This document shows, one piece after another, positions 9,023 to 16,529 of a stretch of 64,000 bases of DNA. Every line of letters starts with the position of its first letter. The stretch's first letter is position 1. The DNA is taken from the NCBI RefSeq assembly GCF_028686475.1, contig NZ_JAQUCA010000003.1, forward strand, positions 124,001 through 188,000, in the 5' to 3' direction. The notes below the pieces were generated by a model. It was not told the origin of the DNA and did no database searches. It worked only from the letters and a program-made list of their open reading frames with translations. Source of the stretch: Giesbergeria sp. (GTDB lineage Bacteria > Pseudomonadota > Gammaproteobacteria > Burkholderiales > Burkholderiaceae_C). A program made the position numbers and the translations under genes.

Positions 9023-9032
9023 GGTCGATAAA

Positions 9033-9587
9033 TTAGGAAGTTTTTTGAATCACGGCGCGCACACTGAAAAAACAACGTCCGTTGTCCAGTTCAGTCAGGG
9101 TAGCACTCAGGGGTTGTACCGATTTGCGCGCAATATCAATCAAGCCCAAGCCCGCACCGCTGGCGCTGGATTCGGTGCGTGGCTGGCGCAGTTGCGTTTT
9201 GTAGGCGGCCTTGAGTTCAGCTTTGTCCATGCTGGCCAATTTGGCAATGTGGGCCATGATGACTTGGCCATCGGGTTTTTCAACCACATTGCCCGATTGC
9301 ACAATGTAATGCTGCTCATCGTCACGCGCCACCACCACGGTGGCGGAGCTGTCAATCTCGTCGTATTGGTGCGCCAGCGCGTAATGGCGGATATTTTGCG
9401 TCATCTCGATATACACGCTGAACACATCCATCGCTGCACTGGGTTGGGCTTGGTCGGCTTGTAGGTAGTTTTTGAGCGCATTGCCGATTTCCTCAATCAG
9501 ACTGCGCGAAATGGGGCCGTTAAAGCACAGCAAAATATTGCTGCGGTTAAAGTGCGCCCGCAGCTCAAACAGGTTGATGTCTTGCAT
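9033..9587 (-). CDS. siaB: SiaB family protein kinase (DUF6272)
   Basis: SiaB is the threonine kinase that phosphorylates SiaC in the SiaABCD pathway. The 184-residue soluble protein begins MQDINLFELRAHF and has a helix segment IEMTQNIRHYA near residue 70. Its C-terminal part contains SSASGAGLGLIDIARKS, which resembles the ATP-lid glycine region of GHKL-type kinases. The ATG at 9587 fits the family start; the open frame runs on to 9674 but overlaps siaA without similarity. The gene is 31 bases after siaA and 10 bases before siaC. Kinase activity is known for the family and is not something the sequence alone proves. Confidence 0.88.
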   Translation of the reverse strand: MQDINLFELRAHFNRSNILLCFNGPISRSLIEEIGNALKNYLQADQAQPSAAMDVFSVYIEMTQNIRHYALAHQYDEIDSSATVVVARDDEQHYIVQSGNVVEKPDGQVIMAHIAKLASMDKAELKAAYKTQLRQPRTESSASGAGLGLIDIARKSVQPLSATLTELDNGRCFFSVRAVIQKTS

Positions 9588-9618
9588 AGAAATCCTATGG
9601 TGGCAGGAAAGGGGTTTT

Positions 9619-11628
9619 TCAGGTAATACGGAACGAGAGCAAGGTGATGTCGTCGCGCTGGGGGTAATCGCCACGGTAGGCTTCTAACACTTGGTTGAGT
9701 GCGCTGGCTTGCTGCTCCATCGGCAAACGGGCATGGGCTAATAGGACTTGGGCAAAGCGGGTGTCGCCAAAGCCATAACCCAACTCGCCGCCCGCTTGGT
9801 CAAGGAAGCCATCGGTGGTGAGATAGTAAGTGGCACCGGGAACCATCTCTACCGGGGTATCGGTGTAGCTGCCTTGGCGCCGGTCACCCAGCGCACGGCG
9901 ACCGCCCTTGACCTGTTGCACCGTTTGGCCATCGCTCCAGTATAGGCTGATTTTGGCCCCAGCGTAATGCAGGGTACGGGCTTCGCGGTCCACATAAGCC
10001 AAGCCCACATCCATGTTGGTGGCCACGGCACGCGGCAACTCGCTGTGCTGCAACATGGCGCGCATGGTGGTATCGGTATGGCCCAAAATGGCCGCTGGTG
10101 AGGCAATGCCCACCTGCGCCATCGCGTGGTCCAGGGCCGAGCGCGCCAGCATGGTCATGAGCGCACCGGGCACGCCGTGGCCAGCGCAGTCCACCACGCC
10201 CAGCAGGTAACGCTGCCCTTCGGCACGAAATACATAAAAATCGCCACCCACCACGTCGCGCGGCCGCCACAGCACAAATTGGTGTGGGCCTAACAGCTGC
10301 GTGAGCTGCTGGCTGGGCAAAGTGGCTTGCTGGATCAGGCTGGCGTAGTCGATCGAGTCGTTGATTTGCTGGTGCGCCCGGCGCATGTCGCGGTTGGCTT
10401 CTTCCAGCGCCAGTGTGCGCTCCTGCACCTTGTGCTCCAGCTCCTCGGTGTTGCTGCGGATTTGGCGCACCATGGTGGCAAAGGCGCGGGTCAAGTCGCC
10501 CAACTCATCGCGGCCATCGGGGGGCAAAGACACGCTGAAATCCCCCTGGGCCAGGGCCGATGCCGATTTTTGCAGCTTGCGTAGCGGTTGCAACACCAGT
10601 TTTTCTACCGCGTAACCAAACCCCAGCAGCAATACGCACAGCAACGCCACCACTGCGGCCACTAAAGCCTGCAACCAGCCTTGGTTAAGGACTTGGGCGG
10701 CTTTCAAGTCCACGGCGGTGACAATGTGCCATTGCAATTCTGGAATGTAAGACAGTGCCAGCAGTTGCTCCTTGCCGTCCAGCGTGGCTTGGAAACTGCT
10801 CACCTCGCCCGGCTTGGCCACGGCCTGGGCCATTGCCGCCGCCAGTGCATCACGCTGCGCCCCAGCGGGTAATTGGCCCGCCAAGGTGTGCGCCAACGTA
10901 GGCTGAAGGCCAGCGGTGTTGATGGCAATCAGTTGGCGATTGGGGTGGGCGTGGATGGCCCCAGCAGCGGTCAAAATCATGGGCGTGACACCCAAGTCGC
11001 TGGTGGTGATGAAATCTTTCAGGAAGCCTGTCAAATCCAGCCCGGTACCCGTCACGCCCAGCTTGCGTTCACCGCTGCGGATAATCACGTTAAACCAAAC
11101 CTTGGTGATTTGCAAATCGACGTTGTTATCGACATTGATGTTGTAGTGGCTACCGCTTTGGTTCAGGGTGCCAGCAAACCAAGCGTCTTTTTTCTGGCCC
11201 CAATCCAGCGTGTAGCGGGCGGCGGCGCTAAACGGCTTGGTGTTGTCATTGAAATAAAAATGCCGCGTGCCAGTGCTGGCCAAAAAATAGGCGTGGTCCC
11301 GAAAATCTTGGCGGTAGCCTTCGGCTTCTTCAAAAAACAGCGCTTTTTTGGCGGCATTGCCCTCGTCCAGCAGCCATTGGCGCGTAACGACCGAATCGGC
11401 CAAGCGCAAAGACAGCGCCAACTCGCGCGCCACCAAAGCCAAAATGCTTTCGCGTTTGAGCTGGGTGTAGTTGCGCGCGTAGTTCTGGCCAAAGTAGTTG
11501 CGTACCCCATCGAGTACCTGCCAGCCAATCAACACCGCAGGCAGCAGTGCCAGCGCACAGGCCAGCGTCAGGGCCAACATAGACTTGGCCCGCAGGCCGG
11601 CCATCCAAGAGGGAACTGCGTTGGTCAT
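9619..11628 (-). CDS. siaA: SiaA membrane PP2C-type phosphatase with Cache and HAMP
   Basis: SiaA is the sensor phosphatase of the SiaABCD pathway and removes phosphate from SiaC. The 669 residues include a first transmembrane helix at about 15-38, a large periplasmic Cache-like sensor at about 40-320, a second helix at about 320-345, a HAMP linker, a short coiled coil (EELEHKVQERTLALEEANRD) and a C-terminal PP2C/SpoIIE domain. Phosphatase metal motifs are visible: RDVVGGDFY, then VVDCAGHGVPGALMT, and the terminal RDDITLL. The gene starts 52 bases after hemF on the same strand and leads siaB, siaC and siaD. The ligand of the Cache domain is unknown. Confidence 0.91.
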   Translation of the reverse strand: MTNAVPSWMAGLRAKSMLALTLACALALLPAVLIGWQVLDGVRNYFGQNYARNYTQLKRESILALVARELALSLRLADSVVTRQWLLDEGNAAKKALFFEEAEGYRQDFRDHAYFLASTGTRHFYFNDNTKPFSAAARYTLDWGQKKDAWFAGTLNQSGSHYNINVDNNVDLQITKVWFNVIIRSGERKLGVTGTGLDLTGFLKDFITTSDLGVTPMILTAAGAIHAHPNRQLIAINTAGLQPTLAHTLAGQLPAGAQRDALAAAMAQAVAKPGEVSSFQATLDGKEQLLALSYIPELQWHIVTAVDLKAAQVLNQGWLQALVAAVVALLCVLLLGFGYAVEKLVLQPLRKLQKSASALAQGDFSVSLPPDGRDELGDLTRAFATMVRQIRSNTEELEHKVQERTLALEEANRDMRRAHQQINDSIDYASLIQQATLPSQQLTQLLGPHQFVLWRPRDVVGGDFYVFRAEGQRYLLGVVDCAGHGVPGALMTMLARSALDHAMAQVGIASPAAILGHTDTTMRAMLQHSELPRAVATNMDVGLAYVDREARTLHYAGAKISLYWSDGQTVQQVKGGRRALGDRRQGSYTDTPVEMVPGATYYLTTDGFLDQAGGELGYGFGDTRFAQVLLAHARLPMEQQASALNQVLEAYRGDYPQRDDITLLSFRIT

Positions 11629-11680
11629 GGGGTTTCGTCTCCCAAGGGTGGCCGCTGGCGGCGGTTGGCAGGCGTGCGCT

Positions 11681-12637
11681 TCAGAGCCAATCGCGGCGTT
11701 GCAAATAACGTTGGGTCAGTTCGGCCTCGGGGCTGCCCGGCGCATCTTGGCGTTGGTAAGACCAAGCCGCTTGCGGCGGCATAGAGAGCAAAATAGACTC
11801 GGTGCGGCCACCCGATTGCAAACCAAAATGCGTGCCACGGTCCCAGACCAAGTTGAACTCGACATAACGGCCCCGGCGGTACAACTGGAACGCGCGCTCA
11901 CGTTCGCCATAGGGGGTGTCTTGGCGGCGCTGCACAATCGGCAGGTAAGCACCCAAAAAGGCATCGCCCACCGATTGGGTCATGGCCAGGCTTGGCTCAA
12001 AACCAAGTTCGGCAAAATCATCAAAGAAGATGCCGCCCACGCCACGCTGCTCGTTACGGTGCTGGAGGAAGAAATACTCATCGCACCATTGCTTAAAGCG
12101 TGGGTATTTGTCCTGCCCAAACGGGGCCAGTGCATCGTGGCAGCTGCGGTGAAAATGCACTGCATCTTCTTCAAAGGCGTAGAAAGGCGTTAAATCCATA
12201 CCGCCACCAAACCAGCACACGGGCAGCTGGCCGGGGTGTCCGGCGGCAATCATCCGCACGTTCATGTGTACCGTGGGCACATAGGGGTTGCGTGGATGAA
12301 ACACCAACGAGACCCCCATCGCCTCGAACGGCGCATCGGCCAACTCGGGCCGGTGTTGTGTCGCCGAAGGGGGCAACTTTGGCCCACGCACATGGCTAAA
12401 ACCGCAACCGGCGCGCTCGAATACCCGCCCATTTTCAATGATGCGCGTGATGCCATCGCCCTGTAAGCGTTCGCCTTCGGGCTTGCTCCAAGGGTCGATG
12501 ACGGAGCGTGCGCCATCGGGGCCTTCAATCGCCTCTAGCGCGTCCATGATGCGCGCTTGCAAGCCCACCAAATAGCCGCGCACGCGCGCTACGGTGTCGT
12601 CAGGATTGAACGCGGCGGGGCTGGTAGCTAAACTCAT
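11681..12637 (-). CDS. hemF: Aerobic coproporphyrinogen III oxidase
   Basis: HemF performs the oxygen-dependent decarboxylation of coproporphyrinogen III to protoporphyrinogen IX in haem synthesis. The 318 residues carry the family motifs [32 protein letters not shown] and [10 protein letters not shown], and end with the usual [16 protein letters not shown]. The start codon overlaps the purD stop in an ATGA junction (12634-12637), so translation is probably coupled to purD. The downstream neighbour here is siaA, not the nadD found in many relatives. An oxygen-dependent enzyme fits an aerobic or facultative host. Confidence 0.97.
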   Translation of the reverse strand: MSLATSPAAFNPDDTVARVRGYLVGLQARIMDALEAIEGPDGARSVIDPWSKPEGERLQGDGITRIIENGRVFERAGCGFSHVRGPKLPPSATQHRPELADAPFEAMGVSLVFHPRNPYVPTVHMNVRMIAAGHPGQLPVCWFGGGMDLTPFYAFEEDAVHFHRSCHDALAPFGQDKYPRFKQWCDEYFFLQHRNEQRGVGGIFFDDFAELGFEPSLAMTQSVGDAFLGAYLPIVQRRQDTPYGERERAFQLYRRGRYVEFNLVWDRGTHFGLQSGGRTESILLSMPPQAAWSYQRQDAPGSPEAELTQRYLQRRDWL

Positions 12638-13917
12638 AGGGTTTTGATGGCACGGTGGCCAATATCACGGCGGTATTGCATACCGTCAAAATGGATGCCA
12701 CGGGCGACATCGTAGGCGCGCTGTTGCGCCAAGCGCACGCTATCGGCCAGCACCGTCACGCACAGCACCCGGCCACCGCTGGTACGCACCACACCCTCTT
12801 GCAGCGTGGTACCGGCATGGAACACCATCGCATCGTCTTGCTCGGGCGGCAGGCCGGAAATGGCATCGCCCTTGCGCGGGTCTTCGGGGTAGTTGTGCGC
12901 TGCCATGACCACACCCAAGGCCGGACGGCGATCCCATTGCAAATCGACTTGGTTGAGCTTGCCATCAATGGCGGCATTGAGCAAATCGAGCATATCGCTT
13001 TTCAGGCGCATCAGGATAGGCTGGGTTTCGGGGTCGCCCATGCGGCAGTTGAACTCCAGCGTTTTGGGGCGGCCTTGGGCATCAATCATCAGCCCGGCGT
13101 ACAAAAAGCCGGTGTAAGGGATGCCGTCTTTTTCCATGCCACGGATGGTGGGCAGAATAATTTCGCGCATGGCGCGGGCATGGACATCCGCCGTGACGAC
13201 TGGCGCGGGCGAATACGCCCCCATGCCGCCGGTGTTGGGGCCTTGGTCGCCGTCTTTCAGGCGCTTGTGGTCTTGGCTGGTGGCCAAGGCGGCCACGTTT
13301 TTGCCATCGCACAGCACGATAAAGCTGGCTTCTTCGCCCTCTAAAAATTCTTCAATCACCACGCGCGCGCCACCGGCGTTGTGGGTTACACCATATTTGT
13401 TGTCCACCAGCATAAAGTCCACGGCATCATGGGCTTCTTGCAGGTTCATGGCCACTACCACGCCCTTGCCAGCGGCCAAGCCATCGGCCTTGATGACGAT
13501 GGGTGCGCCCAGCCGGTCAATAAAGGCATGGGCTTGGGCTGGGTCAGTAAAGGTATCGTAATCCGCCGTAGGAATACCGTGGCGGCGCATAAATGCTTTA
13601 GAGAAGGCTTTGGAGCTTTCTAGCTGTGCGGCGGCCTTGGTGGGGCCAAAAATACGCAAGCCGTGGGCGCGGAACTCATCGACCACACCAGCGGCCAGCG
13701 GCGCTTCGGGGCCAACCACGGTCAGGCCGATTTTTTCGGTTTGCGCCCATTCGCGCAGGGCCACCACATCGGTGATAGGCAGGTTCTCAAACTTGGGGTT
13801 GAGCGCCGTGCCGCCGTTGCCGGGCGCGACAAAAACGCGCGTGACTTTGGGCGACTGGCTGAGCTTCCAAGCGAGGGCATGTTCGCGGCCACCGCCGCCA
13901 ATGACAAGAACTTTCAT
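12634..13917 (-). CDS. purD: Phosphoribosylamine--glycine ligase
   Basis: PurD joins glycine to phosphoribosylamine in the second step of purine synthesis, using ATP. It has the full family length (427 residues). It begins [19 protein letters not shown]. The ATP-grasp region contains [30 protein letters not shown] and [22 protein letters not shown]. The C-terminal domain ends normally. It overlaps yebC and hemF at ATGA junctions at either end (13914-13917 and 12634-12637), giving a tightly coupled yebC-purD-hemF unit. No unusual features are seen. Confidence 0.98.
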   Translation of the reverse strand: MKVLVIGGGGREHALAWKLSQSPKVTRVFVAPGNGGTALNPKFENLPITDVVALREWAQTEKIGLTVVGPEAPLAAGVVDEFRAHGLRIFGPTKAAAQLESSKAFSKAFMRRHGIPTADYDTFTDPAQAHAFIDRLGAPIVIKADGLAAGKGVVVAMNLQEAHDAVDFMLVDNKYGVTHNAGGARVVIEEFLEGEEASFIVLCDGKNVAALATSQDHKRLKDGDQGPNTGGMGAYSPAPVVTADVHARAMREIILPTIRGMEKDGIPYTGFLYAGLMIDAQGRPKTLEFNCRMGDPETQPILMRLKSDMLDLLNAAIDGKLNQVDLQWDRRPALGVVMAAHNYPEDPRKGDAISGLPPEQDDAMVFHAGTTLQEGVVRTSGGRVLCVTVLADSVRLAQQRAYDVARGIHFDGMQYRRDIGHRAIKTL

Positions 13918-14633
13918 AATGCAGCGTTGTGATAGACCTCTTGGACATCGTCCAGGTCTTCAAGGATATCGAGGAGTTTTTGCATACGGGCAGCGTCTTC
14001 GCCTTCTAGGGGAATGGTGAGGTCGGGGCGCATGGTGACATCGGCAGCGTCGGGGGTCAGGCCCGCCGCTTCTAAGGCGTTTTTAACGGCTTCAAATGTG
14101 GCAGGCGCGGTCAGTACCTCAATGGCACCATCATCATCGGTAACGACATCGTCGGCACCCGCTTCTAAGGCGATTTCCATCACTTTGTCTTCGTTGGTGC
14201 CGGGGGCAAAAATAATTTGACCCACATGTTTGAATTGGAAGGCCACCGAGCCTTCGGTGCCCATGTTGCCGCCGTGTTTGCTAAAAGCATGGCGCACTTC
14301 GGCCACGGTACGCACACGGTTGTCGGTCATGGTATCGACAATGATAGCCGCACCACCGATGCCATAACCTTCGTAGCGAATTTCTTCGTAATTGACACCC
14401 TCTTGGTTGCCGGTGGCTTTGTCAATGTTGTATTTGACGCGGTCGGCGGGCATGTTGGCCGCTTTGGCCTTGTCCACCGCCAAGCGCAGGCGCGGGTTGG
14501 CGCTCAAGTCGCCGCCACCGGCGCGGGCAGCGACGGTGATTTCACGGATGATGCGCGTCCAAATTTTGCCGCGCTTTTCGTCTTGGCGACCTTTGCGGTG
14601 CTGAATATTCGCCCATTTGCTGTGTCCGGCCAT
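13914..14633 (-). CDS. yebC: YebC/PmpR family protein
   Basis: A 239-residue member of the YebC/PmpR/TACO1 family. Some members act as DNA-binding regulators, and recent work links others to relieving ribosome stalling, so the exact role here is open. The start [20 protein letters not shown] is the family hallmark, followed by [17 protein letters not shown] and [22 protein letters not shown] good ribosome binding site (AAGGAC) lies seven bases before the ATG. It is the first gene of the long minus-strand run and overlaps purD by four bases. The promoter is likely in the short gap to the divergent membrane-protein gene at 14705. Confidence 0.96.
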   Translation of the reverse strand: MAGHSKWANIQHRKGRQDEKRGKIWTRIIREITVAARAGGGDLSANPRLRLAVDKAKAANMPADRVKYNIDKATGNQEGVNYEEIRYEGYGIGGAAIIVDTMTDNRVRTVAEVRHAFSKHGGNMGTEGSVAFQFKHVGQIIFAPGTNEDKVMEIALEAGADDVVTDDDGAIEVLTAPATFEAVKNALEAAGLTPDAADVTMRPDLTIPLEGEDAARMQKLLDILEDLDDVQEVYHNAAL

Positions 14634-14704
14634 GGGAAGTCCTTTTACTATCCTGTTATTTATCTAGATTGACCCCCGATTCTACTTTTGCCCACCTGCT
14701 GGCT

Positions 14705-15508
14705 ATGACTTCTATTTTGCTTCGTCACTATCGGCATGGGGTGTGGGCCTGCGTGCTGGCTTGGTTGTTGGCTCTTGGGGGGATGTTGGCGGGTTGGTGG
14801 CAGGCCCAGCCGCGTTGGGCGTTTTATCTTTTTGCCACCCTGCTGATATGGGTGTTACTGGCCCGTGTGGTGCGCTCTGCGCGTGAACGCTTTGTACGCG
14901 AGGCAGCCTTGCCGCAGTTTCTCAAGCGCAAGCTACGCGATGCCTATCCGCATCTGGCCCAAAAAGAGGCCGAACTGGTCGAGCAAGGCTTGCGGCAATT
15001 TTTTCTGGCCTGCCTGCGTAGCAAACGCCAATTTGTAGCCATGCCTTCGCGCGCCGTGGATGTGCTGTGGCACGAATTTATCTTGCACACCCGCGCTTAC
15101 CAAGATTGGTGCCAGCAAGGGCTGGGCTTCTTTTTGCACCACACGCCCGCCGAAACCTTGGGCCGACGTGCCAAGCACAACGATGGCCTGCGCCGCGCTT
15201 GGTATTGGGCCTGCCAACAAGAGAAGATTGACCCACGCGCGCCTAGCCACTTGCCGCTGCTGTTTGCTTTGGATGCCCAATTGAAAATTACCAACGGTTT
15301 CTTTTATCTGCCCGATTGCAGCGACATTGCACGCAAAAACGAGGCCGGTGGCAGCGGCAGCAGTACCTACTGCGGCACCGATTTTGCCGATGCCAGCTAC
15401 GACGGCAGCTGCGATGATTTTGGTGGTGCAGAATCTAGCGGCGACAGCGGGGGCGATGGTGATGGCGGTGATGGCGGCGATGGTGGCGGCGGTTGCGGTG
15501 GCGATTAA
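14705..15508 (+). CDS. Membrane-anchored glycine-rich protein, GRDP-like
   Basis: A 267-residue protein of unknown function. Two hydrophobic segments lie near the N-terminus (about 10-30 and 37-55). A conserved soluble domain follows with MPSRAVDVLWHEFILHT near residues 107-123 and a second block around YQDWCQQGLGFFLHH; this pattern is typical of glycine-rich-domain-containing-like proteins. The last 50 residues are almost pure Gly, Asp, Ser and Cys (DGGDGGDGGGGCGGD). I prefer the ATG at 14705; a TTG at 14669 would add 12 residues but is a poor start. The His, Glu and Trp in DVLWHEF could be catalytic or metal-binding. The gene is divergent from yebC and 52 bases before the dehydratase. Treat it as uncharacterised. 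Confidence 0.78.
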   Translation: MTSILLRHYRHGVWACVLAWLLALGGMLAGWWQAQPRWAFYLFATLLIWVLLARVVRSARERFVREAALPQFLKRKLRDAYPHLAQKEAELVEQGLRQFFLACLRSKRQFVAMPSRAVDVLWHEFILHTRAYQDWCQQGLGFFLHHTPAETLGRRAKHNDGLRRAWYWACQQEKIDPRAPSHLPLLFALDAQLKITNGFFYLPDCSDIARKNEAGGSGSSTYCGTDFADASYDGSCDDFGGAESSGDSGGDGDGGDGGDGGGGCGGD

Positions 15509-15560
15509 AGGCCGTGGCTTGCAGGATAATCACCGTTGCCATGCGACCCAGAAAGCTGCC

Positions 15561-16529
15561 ATGCCTTTAACCACCGCCCCCACCCCCGACGATGTCATTG
15601 CAGCAGCTGCACGCCTCAAAGGCTCAGCGCACCGCACACCGGTGTTGCACTCCAGCACCGCCGACCGCCTGTTGGGTGCCCAACTGTTTTTTAAGTGCGA
15701 GAGCCTGCAACGCACCGGCTCATTCAAATTTCGGGGTGCTTTTAATGCCTTGTCGCAGCTCAATGCCGAGCAACGCCGACGCGGCGTGTTGGCCTTTTCG
15801 GCGGGCAACCACGCGCAAGCCGTAGCGCTGGCGGCACGGCTGTTGGATATTCCGGCCGTGGTGTTTATGCCCGAAGATGCCTCCACCTCCAAAATGGCCG
15901 CTACGCGCCACTATGGTGCCCAAGTGGTCACTTACGACCGCTACACCACCGACCGCGAAGCCCTGAGCCGCCAGTTTGCCCAAGAACGCGGCATGACGCT
16001 GGTGCCGCCGTCCGAACACGCGCAAGTGATTGCCGGGCAAGGCACGGCTGCCTTAGAGCTGTTCGAGGAGGTGCCAAATTTGGATTTTTTGTTTGTCGGC
16101 GTAGGGGGCGGCGGTTTATTGGCCGGTAGTGTGCTGGCCGCGCAAGCCAAAGCACCGCAATGCACCGTGGTGGGGGTAGAACCCGAAGCGGGCAACGATG
16201 CCCAGCAATCTTTGCGCGCTGGCCAGATTGTGCAAATTGCCCCACCGCACACCATTGCCGATGGTGCCAGAGCGCAAAGTTTGGGCACATTGGTCTTTGG
16301 TTTGATTCAACACCAAGTGCAAAACATTGTCACGGTGAGTGATTTGCAACTGCTGCACGCACTGCGCTTTTTTGCCGAACGCATGAAAATTGTGGTGGAA
16401 CCCACAGGCGCTTTAGCGATTGCTGGGGCGCGCCACGGTGGCCTCGATATTCAGGGCAAGCGTGTCGGCATTATGATCAGCGGTGGCAATGTCGATATGG
16501 CCCGTTACGCACGCTTTTTGGCCGATTAA
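15561..16529 (+). CDS. PLP-dependent threonine/serine dehydratase
   Basis: A fold-type II PLP enzyme that should deaminate L-threonine or L-serine to the 2-oxo acid; serine racemase and threo-3-hydroxyaspartate dehydratase belong to the same subgroup and cannot be separated by eye. The 322 residues lack the C-terminal ACT regulatory domain of IlvA, so this is the short catabolic or biosynthetic form. The PLP lysine is Lys56 in GSFKFRGAF. The phosphate-binding glycine loop is VGVGGGGLLAGS near residue 180. The end carries the MISGGNVD signature. The start at 15561 (MPLTTAPTPDDV) begins the conserved part; the open frame extends upstream through the previous gene without similarity. It converges on and overlaps the next gene by four bases. 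Confidence 0.92.
   Translation: MPLTTAPTPDDVIAAAARLKGSAHRTPVLHSSTADRLLGAQLFFKCESLQRTGSFKFRGAFNALSQLNAEQRRRGVLAFSAGNHAQAVALAARLLDIPAVVFMPEDASTSKMAATRHYGAQVVTYDRYTTDREALSRQFAQERGMTLVPPSEHAQVIAGQGTAALELFEEVPNLDFLFVGVGGGGLLAGSVLAAQAKAPQCTVVGVEPEAGNDAQQSLRAGQIVQIAPPHTIADGARAQSLGTLVFGLIQHQVQNIVTVSDLQLLHALRFFAERMKIVVEPTGALAIAGARHGGLDIQGKRVGIMISGGNVDMARYARFLAD

Noticed and set aside
10873-11784. Plus-strand open frame of 303 residues opposite siaA
   Set aside because: Antisense shadow; siaA has clear Cache and PP2C domains.
15327-15560. N-terminal extension of the dehydratase frame (78 codons)
   Set aside because: It lies inside the glycine-rich gene in another frame and is not similar to any dehydratase; the family core begins at 15561.
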